Origin: an uncultured Prevotella sp.
GTDB lineage: Bacteria > Bacteroidota > Bacteroidia > Bacteroidales > Bacteroidaceae
Length of the DNA: 51,766 nucleotides
Assembly: GCA_937906495.1 (NCBI GenBank)
Contig: CALCVT010000005.1
Coordinates: forward strand, 1-51,766
Reading direction: 5' to 3'
The notes beneath the pieces were generated by a model. That model saw nothing but the letters and a program-made list of their open reading frames with translations, ran no database searches and was not told the DNA's origin. Shown piece after piece: positions 7,910 to 17,402 of the stretch (the stretch's first letter is position 1; each line of letters opens with the position of its first letter). The translations under genes were made by a program, and so were the position numbers.

Positions 7910-9112
7910 TTAGTTATGTAGAGCATTTGTCAGACATTGCAAGTCGTTTCCGGCAGGTGCCTGATAATGTTCCAGGCCGAATGTGCTGAGCATGGCTATG
8001 AATTGTTCCATACGTTCCGAAGCAATTTCTTCGAAAGGGATAAACGAGGTGATGGGGGTATAAAACCATATTTCGAGCGGTAGCCCGTTAGGCGTCGGGT
8101 CGAGTTGACGTGCCAGCACCCATGGATTATTTGATACCTGAGGGTCGTCTTTAAGTTTTTGGCTAATGTAATGCCGAAACAATGTCAGGTTGGTAATTGA
8201 CGGGGTTTCGGCATCGGTTTTTGATATCAGTTTTTTGCGTCGCAACAGTTCCTTTTCCTCGTTATCTGCAAAGTGTATAGACCGTATATCAATATATAAA
8301 GCACGTTTAACCCGTCGCAGGCCCTTAGCGTACATTCCCTGCCAGTTTTGGAAAGAATCGCTTACCAGTGTATAAGGGGGGATGGTCGATATGGTATTGT
8401 CAAAATTGCGTACTTTAATGGTGGTGAGCGACACTTCCTCGACAGTGCCGTTTACATCCAGTTTCTTGATTGTAACCCAATCGCCTACTTTTAGCATCTT
8501 ATTCGTTGATAGTTGAATGCCGGCTACGAGTCCGAGTATGGAGTCTTTAAAAACGAGCATCAGTACGGTAGCTGCAGCACCTAGTCCGGCAATGACGCGT
8601 ACGGGGTTGTTGCCTAAGAGGAGCGACAGTATAACGATGCTACCAAGACAGAAAGTAAGCAGACGTGTGAATTGTAGCGCACCGACCAAATGGTGCGCTT
8701 CGAGCTGTTGCGAAGCAATCACTGTGATATTCTTGAGGAATGCTGCTACCAGCATCATGCTGCTAAAGGCAATATACGACTGGGTGAAACGATATAACAG
8801 AGTGTATAAAAAGGTGGACTGATTGTCAAAGCAAAGCGGAAGCAGGTTGAATAAAAGTAAGCTGGGGATGAGTTGGCACAATGCTCTCAATACAGGGCGG
8901 TTGATGAGGTAGTCGTCCCATTGTATGCTCGTGTGGCTCACGAGTTTAAGTATCATCGGGATAAGAAAACGCTGACAAAGGTAGGACAAAAGCAGCGAAG
9001 TAAGCAGGATAATGACAAACAGGCAGATTTGGGAATAGTAATTAGCCCATTGGGGGCTGAACCCGAAGTACAGAAAGCTGTTGGTTGCCAGTTGGCGGAG
9101 CGTTGAAATCAT
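7910..9112 (-). CDS. MscS-family mechanosensitive channel
   Basis: The 400-residue protein has an N-terminal set of hydrophobic helices (about 26-48, 72-95, 110-130, 145-175), then a pore-lining helix rich in Gly/Ala (VIAGLGAAATVLMLVF), and the beta domain signature GDWVTIKKLDVNGTVEEVSL followed by VRNFDNTISTIPP and an SFQNW segment. This is the YnaI/YbdG-like class with extra membrane helices. Such channels open on membrane tension and protect against osmotic downshock. It lies 51 bases downstream of the MFS gene on the same strand. Confidence 0.9.
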   Translation of the reverse strand: MISTLRQLATNSFLYFGFSPQWANYYSQICLFVIILLTSLLLSYLCQRFLIPMILKLVSHTSIQWDDYLINRPVLRALCQLIPSLLLFNLLPLCFDNQSTFLYTLLYRFTQSYIAFSSMMLVAAFLKNITVIASQQLEAHHLVGALQFTRLLTFCLGSIVILSLLLGNNPVRVIAGLGAAATVLMLVFKDSILGLVAGIQLSTNKMLKVGDWVTIKKLDVNGTVEEVSLTTIKVRNFDNTISTIPPYTLVSDSFQNWQGMYAKGLRRVKRALYIDIRSIHFADNEEKELLRRKKLISKTDAETPSITNLTLFRHYISQKLKDDPQVSNNPWVLARQLDPTPNGLPLEIWFYTPITSFIPFEEIASERMEQFIAMLSTFGLEHYQAPAGNDLQCLTNALHN

Positions 9113-9163
9113 AAGCGGGCGAACAATGAGGATAAATGTCGGTGTTGCGTATGCATTCTGAAA

Positions 9164-10402
9164 CTATCGCAAATGGTATTTGCGGTAGTGTGGAGTAACT
9201 ATGCGGTCAAAGTAATGCATGGAAATCAAGCTGAGTAGTCCGCCGGTAATGTAAACCAGCGAAAAGCTAAAATATTGTGCAATGTAACCACCTAACGTAA
9301 TGCCGAGTCCAATACCTACATCCCACGAGGTCAGGTAACTGCTGGTGGCGGTAGCACGGCGATTGTTAGGGGCAAGGTTGATGTAGAGTGAATTGTAGGC
9401 TGGGAAGATGATGCCAAAACCTACTCCCTGCAGTAGTGGTACTGTAAAAAAGGCTATAGCTGCAGCATTTTCGTTCCATTGCATGATGTATTGGCAGCAT
9501 CCTAATAAGGCAAAGGCCATAACTACCAGATAGTAGCCGTTGTGAATACATGAAGTAACGTAGCCACGATCAACAAACTTACCTGAGAAGATGCGCGACA
9601 CTCCCATCCCCGTGGCCATAACTACAAAGAAGAAGCCAGGCGGCACCTTCAGCCCCATTTCGTTTACGTACATGGCAACAAAGTTGGTAGTGGCTCCGTA
9701 GGGCATGGATAGCATTAATAGAGCAATGCCGGCGGTGATGCCTTTTGCCAGAAAAAAACGGTCGAGCGAAACGGCCGGTCTGCTGTTTGGTATGGTTGCA
9801 GAGTTCGGAATGCTGTTCTTGCAACCTTGTTTCAGAGGCTTTGCCGGAAGTTTTACGCAGCAAGCCAGCACAAATCCTGCCAAACATGCAGCCATGCCTA
9901 TGCCAAAGATGCTTTGATACGAAAGATTGCCATGTAAAAAAAGTCCTACCATAGGGCCTATGCTCATAGCTGTGTTATTGGTCAGACCATAGTAGCCAAG
10001 CCCTTCACCCCGACGCTCAGAGGGCATGATATCTACTACAACCGTATTACCTCCTACGGTAACAGCGCCAAAGGTAAAGCCATGAAGAATGCGTACGATG
10101 ATAAAAAAAGTGAGCGAACCACCTACAATATAACCGGCAAAAAGGGATGTAAATAGGAAGTAGGCCATGATGTAGAGCGGTTTGCGGGCAAATGTATCGA
10201 GCAGATAGCCAGAAAAGGGCCGTACCATAAGGGCCGAAACAGTGTAGCACGACAATATGGCTCCGATGGCACCTTCTTCAACCCCATAACTCTCTTTAAG
10301 GTAGAAAGGAAATAGGGGGATGAGCATCCAAAAGGCAAAGAACAACAAGAAGTTGGCCAAAAGAATGCAGCAGTAGGAGGGTGTGAAGAGTTTGGGGCGC
10401 AT
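9164..10402 (-). CDS. MFS transporter
   Basis: The 412-residue protein shows about twelve hydrophobic segments in two halves joined by a hydrophilic loop near residue 195-210, the layout of the major facilitator superfamily. Motif A-like residues occur after helix 2 (SGYLLDTFARKPL), and a second copy in the latter half (SGKFVDRGY). The substrate cannot be read from the sequence; drug or metabolite efflux is possible. It sits downstream of pheS, an arrangement I recall from other Bacteroidales. Confidence 0.88.
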   Translation of the reverse strand: MRPKLFTPSYCCILLANFLLFFAFWMLIPLFPFYLKESYGVEEGAIGAILSCYTVSALMVRPFSGYLLDTFARKPLYIMAYFLFTSLFAGYIVGGSLTFFIIVRILHGFTFGAVTVGGNTVVVDIMPSERRGEGLGYYGLTNNTAMSIGPMVGLFLHGNLSYQSIFGIGMAACLAGFVLACCVKLPAKPLKQGCKNSIPNSATIPNSRPAVSLDRFFLAKGITAGIALLMLSMPYGATTNFVAMYVNEMGLKVPPGFFFVVMATGMGVSRIFSGKFVDRGYVTSCIHNGYYLVVMAFALLGCCQYIMQWNENAAAIAFFTVPLLQGVGFGIIFPAYNSLYINLAPNNRRATATSSYLTSWDVGIGLGITLGGYIAQYFSFSLVYITGGLLSLISMHYFDRIVTPHYRKYHLR

Positions 10403-10712
10403 CTTTCGTTATGTATATTATATAGGAGTGTTGGGGCTGGAGCGATGTTTGAACACCGTTAGGGCATCAATAGCCGTTGGGTAGTTTGGGCTGACGGATG
10501 TATATAGATTTACACGCGTTGTTCTATTTTTTACAAGCATTGCTGTTGAGGCAATTTGCCGTGGCTTTTTGAGTTACAGCAAACTGCTTCAAAAAGCGCG
10601 GACAGAAGAATCAAGAACTCCGGCATATATCCGTTGATGCTCTTGCTCCTTCTGTCCGTCAGGAACGTCAGGCTGCTTATAGGTTAGGGGCAGACTGGTT
10701 CCTATTTGTGGC
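10403..10712. other. pheS-MFS gap with stacked inverted repeats
   Basis: This 310-base gap has no gene. Its right half contains two hairpins (10564-10597 and 10600-10657, described separately); 10403-10563 holds nothing that I can name. Confidence 0.5.
10564..10657 (-). terminator. terminator-like double hairpin downstream of pheS
   Basis: GGACAGAAG (10600-10608) pairs with CTTCTGTCC (10649-10657), with an inner CAAGA/TCTTG stem (10612-10616/10641-10645) separated by symmetric 3-base internal loops. On the minus strand this is followed by GCGCTTTTTGA, and that in turn forms a second stem, GCTTTTTGA/TCAAAAAGC (10564-10572/10589-10597). This is plausible as the end of the pheS transcript or as a leader structure of the MFS gene. 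Confidence 0.55.
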
Positions 10713-11735
10713 TTAGTTGGCAGCCATGAATTCGTCGAGGAATCGTGTGTCGTTTTCAGAGAATAGGCGGAGGTCCTTTACTTGATACTTCAAGTTGGTA
10801 ATACGCTCTACGCCCATACCAAAGGCATAGCCCTTGTAGATTTTGCTGTCAATACCATTAGCTTCGAGCACATTGGGGTCGACCATGCCACAGCCCAAAA
10901 TCTCAACCCATCCTGTTTGCTTGCAGAATGAGCAACCCTTGCCACCGCAGATGTTGCACGAGATGTCCATTTCGGCGCTTGGTTCAGTGAAGGGGAAATA
11001 TGAGGGGCGCAGACGGATTTTGGTGTCGGCACCAAACATTTCGCGTGCAAAGGTAAGGAGTACTTGCTTGAGGTCGGTAAAACTTACGTCTTTGTCGATG
11101 TACAAGCCTTCAACCTGATGGAAGAAGCAGTGGGCACGGGCAGAAATAGCCTCGTTGCGGTAAACGCGTCCCGGGCAAATCACGCGGATGGGCGGTTGTG
11201 AATGCTCCATTACGCGGCTTTGTACAGAACTGGTGTGCGTGCGGAGTACGATGTCAGGATGTTGTTCGATAAAGAAGGTATCCTGCATGTCGCGTGCGGG
11301 GTGATCTTCGGCAAAGTTCATCGAAGAGAATACGTGCCAGTCATCTTCAACCTCGGGGCCATCGGCCATAGCAAATCCCAATCGCGAGAAGATGTCAATA
11401 ATCTCGTTCTTTACAATTGAGAGCGGGTGGCGTGTGCCCAGTGCAATGGGGTAGGGCGAGCGTGTCAGGTCAATGTCTGAATGGTCGTCCTCTTGAGTTG
11501 CTAAATTTTCGCGCAGTTCGTTGAGCTTTTCTTGCAGTGCAGTCTTGAGTTCATTCAACTTCATGCCGATTTCGCGTTTCTGCTCGGCCGGAACGTTGCG
11601 GAACTCACCCATCAAATCGTTAACAATACCCTTTTTGCTGAGGTATTTGATGCGGAGTTCTTCCAGTGCTTTGGCATCGGCGGCCTGCAGGCCTGCAACT
11701 TCGTTAAGTAATGCTTTAATCTTTTCCTGTATCAT
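10713..11735 (-). CDS. pheS: phenylalanyl-tRNA synthetase alpha subunit
   Basis: PheS is the catalytic subunit of the heterotetrameric class II synthetase that charges tRNA-Phe. The 340-residue protein has an N-terminal coiled coil (about 1-90), motif 2 (GRVYRNEAISARAH), a Cys-rich CNICGGKGCSFCKQTGW insertion seen in many PheS proteins, GCGMVDPNVL, and the motif 3 stretch GYAFGMGVERI near residue 310. pheT is not adjacent, as is usual in Bacteroidota. The start ATG is at 11735; a minus-strand -7 box lies at 11908-11915. Confidence 0.97.
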   Translation of the reverse strand: MIQEKIKALLNEVAGLQAADAKALEELRIKYLSKKGIVNDLMGEFRNVPAEQKREIGMKLNELKTALQEKLNELRENLATQEDDHSDIDLTRSPYPIALGTRHPLSIVKNEIIDIFSRLGFAMADGPEVEDDWHVFSSMNFAEDHPARDMQDTFFIEQHPDIVLRTHTSSVQSRVMEHSQPPIRVICPGRVYRNEAISARAHCFFHQVEGLYIDKDVSFTDLKQVLLTFAREMFGADTKIRLRPSYFPFTEPSAEMDISCNICGGKGCSFCKQTGWVEILGCGMVDPNVLEANGIDSKIYKGYAFGMGVERITNLKYQVKDLRLFSENDTRFLDEFMAAN

Positions 11736-11757
11736 ATTTCAGAGTGTGCTGTGTGCG

Positions 11758-11787
11758 CAACGTGTCGGAGCGCTTGGATGCACGTTG
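11758..11787 (-). promoter_or_regulatory. hairpin in the pheS leader
   Basis: CAACGTG (11758-11764) pairs with CACGTTG (11781-11787); the loop contains the palindrome AGCGCT. It lies 22 bases before the pheS start codon. The leader holds a 13-codon frame (MPRGFDADNC...) with only one Phe, so a classical Phe attenuator is not supported. Confidence 0.4.
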
Positions 11788-11907
11788 TTTAAAGAAGTCT
11801 TTGTCTATATGTGTACGCAATTATCGGCGTCAAAACCCCGTGGCATTATCTGATAGCCGGTGCCGGTTTGCTCGACTAAATGACCTGGGCTTTGTCTAAA
11901 TCTTCTG

Positions 11908-11915
11908 CAAAGATA
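11908..11915 (-). promoter_or_regulatory. -7 box (TATCTTTG) likely for pheS
   Basis: The reverse complement of 11908-11915 is TATCTTTG, the commonest form of the -7 box in this window. No TTG is seen 18-21 bases upstream. The leader to pheS would be about 165 bases. Confidence 0.45.
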
Positions 11916-11990
11916 GATATTTCTTTGTAAAGAATGCCCGACTTATGCCGAAAAGCCCTATTTTTGCCTTTCGAATTAAAGGATTTTTCG

Positions 11991-12809
11991 ATGAAGGTAT
12001 TCTTTTGGAACATATCGCTGTTTCTCCTGTTGCTGGTAGGGTGTCAGAGCGAAAAAAACTCCGACTCTCAGTCGGCTTTGAGCGATAGCACGGACGTTTC
12101 GCCCGACAGTATTGCGGGCGAAGGTGAAACAGCGCCCCCTAAGTCGGCCGATGGACTCTTTGACGACTTTATCTATACATTTATGCGTAACCGTACCTTT
12201 CAGTATGAACGCATTGTTTTTCCGTTGACTAACCGGGTTGATGGTGTCGATAAACCGATAGACAAGCGCAACTGGAAGTTCGATGCCATGTATGTAAACC
12301 AAGATGTCTATACTTTGATATTCGATGATGCCCGTTCGGTAAATGCAGAAAAGGACACAACCCTTTTGCATGTGGTGGTTGAATGGGTCTACTTAGACCA
12401 AAGGCGGGTAAAGCAGTATCATTTTGAGAAACAGCAAGGCCAGTGGCGTTTAACCGCACTCGATACCCATGGGCTCGAAAAACACGGGAACAGCGATTTC
12501 TATGAGTTTTATCGCCAGTTCTCAACTAGTGAGCGCTTTCAGCGGCAGCATATTTCCAACCCCTTCCACTTCAAAACTTACGATTTTGATAATTTCCAGA
12601 ATATCGAAGGGCTGCTCGATGTTAGTCAATGGCCAGACTATCGTCCGGATTTGCCCAAAGGGGTAATTACCAATATCAATTACGGACAGAAATATGGCAA
12701 TGCACGTCAGCGCGTGTTGCTTATATGCAGCCCTTCGGGAGGCATGGGGTGTGCCATTACTTTTGTCCGGAATGGTAAAACCTGGGTGCTGAACCGCTTG
12801 GAAAATTAA
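11991..12809 (+). CDS. DUF4348-like lipoprotein
   Basis: The 272-residue protein has a lipoprotein signal peptide ending LLLLVGC with Cys18 as the lipidation site, then an acidic Ser/Asp-rich linker (about 19-55) and a folded domain that resembles the Bacteroidota family DUF4348 (FDDFIYTFMRNRTFQYERIV near the start, ending with a Cys-containing GMGCAITF segment and KTWVLNRLEN). The frame opens at 11934, but MKVFFWN at 11991 puts the signal peptide at the N-terminus. Function unknown. It is divergent from pheS and 68 bases upstream of murB. Confidence 0.72.
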   Translation: MKVFFWNISLFLLLLVGCQSEKNSDSQSALSDSTDVSPDSIAGEGETAPPKSADGLFDDFIYTFMRNRTFQYERIVFPLTNRVDGVDKPIDKRNWKFDAMYVNQDVYTLIFDDARSVNAEKDTTLLHVVVEWVYLDQRRVKQYHFEKQQGQWRLTALDTHGLEKHGNSDFYEFYRQFSTSERFQRQHISNPFHFKTYDFDNFQNIEGLLDVSQWPDYRPDLPKGVITNINYGQKYGNARQRVLLICSPSGGMGCAITFVRNGKTWVLNRLEN

Positions 12810-12877
12810 TAATAGCCGCCATTAAGCAGTTGTGGGGGCTGACTTGACAAACTGTTTTATTAAAATGTAGCACAACC

Positions 12878-13879
12878 ATGTATTCACTTCTTCATCACAA
12901 TACATTCGGCATTGATGCTTGGTGCCGTGACTTTATAGAGTATGCCACTATCGACGAACTGAAAGCATTGTTGCCAGCATTGCAGGGAGTGCGTTGGCTC
13001 CACATCGGAGGTGGCAGCAACTTGCTTTTTGTAAACGACTTTAAGGGAACTGTGTTGCATTCAGCCATCTTGGGATACAGCGAGGTTAAACGTAGCGAGG
13101 GCTGCGTGTGGCTTCGTGTTGGCGCTGGATGCGATTGGGACGAACTGGTTGCCTATTGTTTGGAACAAGGTTATTACGGACTTGAAAATCTCTCGCTCAT
13201 TCCGGGCGAAGTTGGAGCAAGCGCTGTGCAAAATATTGGTGCTTATGGCGTTGAGGCTGGCGACTTTATTGATAGTGTTGAAACAGTCGATGTGCAGACG
13301 GGACAAATCAGGATATTTACACACCGTGAGTGTGAGTATGCTTATCGTAGCAGCATCTTTAAGCATGCCCTGCGCGGAAAGTATATCGTTACCCATGTGG
13401 TGTATCGCTTGTCGCTCGACTTTACTCCCGATTTAGAATATGCTGCTATTCGCCGCGAATTGGATGCTCGGGACATAGCGCCCGGAAATGTAACGCCCCG
13501 GCAGTTGCGCGAACTTATTATCGATGTGAGACGCTCCAAACTTCCAGATCCAGACCAGATTGGCAGTGCTGGCTCATTCTTTATGAACCCGGTAATAACT
13601 GTAGCACAATTTGAAAAACTCCGTGTCAAATATCCCGAATTACCTCATTATGAAGTGGAGGATGGCGTCAAGATTCCGGCCGGATGGCTTATCGAAAAGT
13701 GTGGATGGAAAGGGCAAAGTATGGGGCCGGCTGGGGTATATGCCAAGCAGGCTCTTGTATTGGTTAATCTAGGTGGTGCAACCGGCGAGGATATTGTGCG
13801 CTTGAGCAATGCCGTACGACAGGACGTACGCGACAAATTTGGTATAGAAATCCACCCCGAAGTAAACTTTATAGAGTAA
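12878..13879 (+). CDS. murB: UDP-N-acetylenolpyruvoylglucosamine reductase
   Basis: MurB reduces UDP-GlcNAc-enolpyruvate to UDP-MurNAc with NADPH and FAD in the cytosol, the second committed step of peptidoglycan synthesis. The 333-residue protein has the FAD-binding GGGSNLLF near 46-53, the LSLIPGEVGASAVQNIGAYG stretch at about 106-125, the catalytic Ser motif GSAGSFFMNP, and a C-terminal HPEVNFI with the conserved Glu. The insertion pattern and length fit type I MurB. It is followed after 27 bases by the MBL hydrolase. Confidence 0.97.
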   Translation: MYSLLHHNTFGIDAWCRDFIEYATIDELKALLPALQGVRWLHIGGGSNLLFVNDFKGTVLHSAILGYSEVKRSEGCVWLRVGAGCDWDELVAYCLEQGYYGLENLSLIPGEVGASAVQNIGAYGVEAGDFIDSVETVDVQTGQIRIFTHRECEYAYRSSIFKHALRGKYIVTHVVYRLSLDFTPDLEYAAIRRELDARDIAPGNVTPRQLRELIIDVRRSKLPDPDQIGSAGSFFMNPVITVAQFEKLRVKYPELPHYEVEDGVKIPAGWLIEKCGWKGQSMGPAGVYAKQALVLVNLGGATGEDIVRLSNAVRQDVRDKFGIEIHPEVNFIE

Positions 13880-13906
13880 CCTGTTAGCGGAAAAGGGTTT
13901 GAGTTT

Positions 13907-14671
13907 ATGCCTAAATTATACTTTTTGGGAACGGGTACCAGTTTAGGAGTTCCGCAAATAGGCTGTAATTGTGCAGTATGCCGTTCGGCCGACAAACGCG
14001 ACCGGCGTTTGCGTACCTCCGCCCTTATCGAGAGCGATGTGGGCGAACGCTTACTGATTGATTGCGGGCCGGATTTTCGGCAGCAAATGTTGAATATACC
14101 ATTTCGTAAGCTCGAAGGGGTGTTGCTCACGCACGAACATTTTGACCATGTTGGCGGACTCGACGATTTGCGTCCGTCTTCACTCTTTGGCTGTGTCAAT
14201 GTTTATGCTGATGCCACTTGCGTGAGGCATCTGAGCGAACGTATTCCCTATTGTTTTGTTGAAAACCGGTATCCCGGTGTGCCCAACATCGTATTGCATA
14301 CTATACAGCAAGGCGAGGTGTTGCATCTGGCTGGCATGTCAGTATGTCCTGTTAGCGTGCAACATGGCAAATTGCCCATATTGGGCTATCGTATAGCTGA
14401 TTTGGCATACCTTACCGACATGAGCGCAATAACCGAAAGTTCAATGCAATTGCTCAAAGGAATAAAAGTATTAGTAGTCAATGCGCTCCGCTATAAACCT
14501 CATCATTCGCATCAGTCAGTTCCCGAAGCTTTGGAACTAGTAGCCTCGTTGTCACCGGAGAGGGCCTATCTGATACACATGTCCCATCAGGTCGGTTTGC
14601 ACGCAGAGGTCGAAAAACGTTTGCCAGCCAATGTGCATTTGGCATACGATGGTTTGCAAATCGAGTGGTAA
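13907..14671 (+). CDS. PhnP-like MBL-fold metallo-hydrolase
   Basis: The 254-residue protein has the metallo-beta-lactamase motif HEHFDH (76-81) that binds two catalytic metals, plus an N-terminal Cys cluster GCNCAVC (C20, C22, C25) like the structural zinc site of E. coli PhnP, a cyclic phosphodiesterase. Further metal ligands are probably in VQHGKLP, YLTDM and the C-terminal LIHMSH segment. A phosphodiesterase role on small cyclic phosphates is suggested by the family, but no phosphonate genes are nearby. It lies 27 bases downstream of murB and is probably in the same transcript. Confidence 0.87.
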   Translation: MPKLYFLGTGTSLGVPQIGCNCAVCRSADKRDRRLRTSALIESDVGERLLIDCGPDFRQQMLNIPFRKLEGVLLTHEHFDHVGGLDDLRPSSLFGCVNVYADATCVRHLSERIPYCFVENRYPGVPNIVLHTIQQGEVLHLAGMSVCPVSVQHGKLPILGYRIADLAYLTDMSAITESSMQLLKGIKVLVVNALRYKPHHSHQSVPEALELVASLSPERAYLIHMSHQVGLHAEVEKRLPANVHLAYDGLQIEW

Positions 14672-14717
14672 TGTCTGATATGCACCAACGCATGACGCAG
14701 TTTTCCAAACTTTTTCG

Positions 14718-14725
14718 TAAGTTTG
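14718..14725 (+). promoter_or_regulatory. possible -7 box (TAAGTTTG) for the PBP1A gene
   Basis: TAAGTTTG matches TAnnTTTG, 140 bases before the PBP1A start. No TTG lies at the expected distance upstream. Confidence 0.3.
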
Positions 14726-14864
14726 CAAGCGCAGAGACTATACATAGCACCGCCTGGCCGCTTTAGGGTTAAAGGCGGTTCTAAGTGTTTCTGTCCAGTT
14801 GTGCAATTTTTGATAGGATAAGTGGGTGACCAACTGGCAACAATGCCCCACTGCAGTTAATTTT

Positions 14865-17270
14865 ATGAGAAAGAAGATTATTATAGTACTTTGGGTATTT
14901 CTGGTACTGTTCTTTGTTGCTTGCTTTGTAGGAGTTATAGGTATCAAACGAGGCTGGATTGGATACATGCCACCTATAGCCGAACTGCAAAGCCCAATCA
15001 ATAAGTATGCTTCGCAGATTATCAGTGCCGATGGTCGCGTGATGGGTACCTGGTCTCGCAATGAAAATCGTGTGTTTGTAGGGTACGATAGTATATCACC
15101 GCATATGTTCGACGCCTTGGTTGCAACCGAGGACGTGCGCTTCTACGACCATTCCGGTATTGATGCACGAGCTTTTGCACGTGCAGTTGTTAAACGTGGA
15201 CTCCTCGGACAGAAGGAGGCGGGTGGTGGTAGTACAATCACGCAGCAACTTGCCAAGCAACTCTATTCATCTTCGGCTGAGACCACCTTCCAGCGATTGC
15301 TCCAAAAACCTATTGAATGGGTTATAGCCGTAGAATTGGAGCGGTATTATACCAAGCACGAAATACTAACTCTTTATCTTAACTATTTTGACTTTCTGCA
15401 TAATGCCGTTGGTGTCAAGACTGCTGCCAATGTATACTTCGGCAAATCGCCTAAAAACTTATCTATCACCGAGAGTGCTACCTTGGTGGGCATGTGTAAG
15501 AATCCTTCTTACTACAACCCGGTACGCAATCCTGAGCGCTGCCGGCAGCGTCGTAATGTGGTTTTGCAGCAAATGGCAAAAGCCGGACTATTGTCAGATG
15601 CAGAGTGCGCTTCTTTGACCGAGGAGCCCCTTCAACTCAATTTTCACCGCATAGATCATAAAGAGGGCCTGGGAGCTTATGTGCGCGAATACCTGCGACG
15701 TATCATGATGGCCAATAAGCCCAATCCTGCAGATTATCGCGACTGGCAGCGGCAGCAGTATTATGAAGATTCGGTGATGTGGGCTACCGACCCCTTATAT
15801 GGCTGGTGTAAAAAGAATTATAAGTCTGATGGCAATAACTATGATATCTATGTTGATGGCTTGAAGATATACACAACCATCGACTCGCGTATGCAACGCT
15901 ATGCCGAAGAGGCTGTTCGTGTGCAGTTGAGTAAAAAATTGCAGCCACTCTTTGAGTCGGAGCAGCGCGGTTCGTCACATTTTCCCTATTATTCAGGCCT
16001 TTCGGCAAAAGAGGTGCGAAAGCGTATACAGCGTGCCATCCGGCAATCTGAGCGCTATCGTATATTAAAGGCTGATGGTGCTTCGGAAGAAGAAATTATG
16101 CAATCGTTCAAAACGAAGTATCCCATGACCGTCTTTACTTATCATGGTGATGTTGATACGCTGATGACCCCGCTCGACTCTATTCTTTATTATAAAAAGT
16201 TTTTGCGTTCGGCTTTGGTATCTATCGAACCCAAGACAGGACAAGTCAAAGCTTATGTAGGAGGACTTGATTTCTCACATTTTCAATACGACATGGCTAT
16301 GGTTGGACGCCGTCAGATTGGTTCGACCATGAAACCCTTTGTTTATGCCATGGGCTTGCAGGGAGGTATGACATCAGAGTCGCAGATACTCAACGAACAG
16401 CGTACTTATGGCGATTGGACCCCTCGAAACGGAAGCCATGCCCGTTATGGTAGCATGGTCACTCTTAAGTGGGGATTAAGTCAGTCGAACAACTGGGTAA
16501 CGGCGGGCCTGATGTATCAAATTGACCCTACAGGGCGCGGACTGGTTCGCGACCTGCAGGCTTTGGGTGTGGCCAACAACAACATGTATCCCTCATTGCC
16601 TCTATGTTTAGGTACCTGCGATGTTACCCCGGCTGAGTTAGCGTCTGCTTATACCGCATTTGTAGAGAAAGGCATACGCAGAGCGCCTTTGCTCGTTACG
16701 CGTATCGAAGACAATGAAGGTAATGTCATTGCAGAATTTAACCCTCGGACAAACGAGGTGTACAGCGAGGAAACAGCCTATCAGATGATAGACATGATGC
16801 GAGCTGTTATTGATCAAGGCACCGGACGTCGTTTGCGCTATGCCTATAACATGAAGGGACCGATAGCTGGTAAAACCGGAACAACCAATAACAATTCCGA
16901 TGGATGGTTTGTAGGATGCGTGCCGCAACTTATCACTGCAGTCTGGGTTGGTGGCGATGAGCGCGATATTCATTTTTCAACCACTGCTCGCGGACAAGGT
17001 GCCGTAACGGCATTGCCTATATGGGCCACCTACATGCGGCGCGTCTATGCCGACCGTGCCTTGGGGTATGATGCTGAGCGCGATTTTGAGAAGCCGGTGC
17101 TTGTTGATAATGATATTTTCGACACAGACGAAGAGTCTGAAGCTGAGGGAGCAACCAATGAAACTTCGGGCGTTCCTGCAGAACCTCGGCCAGCAGTCGA
17201 GGAGCCTACACCTCAGGCCACTCGTCCCAAAACATCCCAGCACCGGCCTGCTGAGCGCTATTTTGATTAA
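14865..17270 (+). CDS. bifunctional penicillin-binding protein 1A
   Basis: This 801-residue class A PBP polymerises lipid II and cross-links the glycan. A membrane helix (about 5-28) is followed by the GT51 glycosyltransferase domain with Glu89 in ATEDVRFYDHSG and GGSTITQQLAKQLY, then the transpeptidase with S487-T-M-K490, an S-N-N motif near 541-543 and K670-T-G. The C-terminal 60 residues are Pro/Glu/Thr-rich and look disordered. The start at MRKKIII is chosen over a frame opening 39 bases upstream, as it begins at the anchor helix. It lies in a plus-strand envelope cluster with murB and kdsB. Confidence 0.95.
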   Translation: MRKKIIIVLWVFLVLFFVACFVGVIGIKRGWIGYMPPIAELQSPINKYASQIISADGRVMGTWSRNENRVFVGYDSISPHMFDALVATEDVRFYDHSGIDARAFARAVVKRGLLGQKEAGGGSTITQQLAKQLYSSSAETTFQRLLQKPIEWVIAVELERYYTKHEILTLYLNYFDFLHNAVGVKTAANVYFGKSPKNLSITESATLVGMCKNPSYYNPVRNPERCRQRRNVVLQQMAKAGLLSDAECASLTEEPLQLNFHRIDHKEGLGAYVREYLRRIMMANKPNPADYRDWQRQQYYEDSVMWATDPLYGWCKKNYKSDGNNYDIYVDGLKIYTTIDSRMQRYAEEAVRVQLSKKLQPLFESEQRGSSHFPYYSGLSAKEVRKRIQRAIRQSERYRILKADGASEEEIMQSFKTKYPMTVFTYHGDVDTLMTPLDSILYYKKFLRSALVSIEPKTGQVKAYVGGLDFSHFQYDMAMVGRRQIGSTMKPFVYAMGLQGGMTSESQILNEQRTYGDWTPRNGSHARYGSMVTLKWGLSQSNNWVTAGLMYQIDPTGRGLVRDLQALGVANNNMYPSLPLCLGTCDVTPAELASAYTAFVEKGIRRAPLLVTRIEDNEGNVIAEFNPRTNEVYSEETAYQMIDMMRAVIDQGTGRRLRYAYNMKGPIAGKTGTTNNNSDGWFVGCVPQLITAVWVGGDERDIHFSTTARGQGAVTALPIWATYMRRVYADRALGYDAERDFEKPVLVDNDIFDTDEESEAEGATNETSGVPAEPRPAVEEPTPQATRPKTSQHRPAERYFD

Positions 17271-17402
17271 AAGGCAATCCCTCTCCTGGTGCTTTTTCAA
17301 ACATAGCAGCGTGTAGCTCTCTTCTCAGCAAGTGCCGATACCGATAAGCCAGCATACAGTTTACGAGTATAGTTAATTATAGTATTTTCCTTCATTCAGA
17401 CT

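Noticed and set aside
11736..11905. Phe leader peptide controlling pheS
   Set aside because: The only leader frame has 13 codons with one Phe and no terminator/antiterminator pair.
12841..12877. E. coli-like -35 (TTGACA) before murB
   Set aside because: No matching -10 box and the sigma factor of this phylum uses other elements; murB is likely read from upstream.
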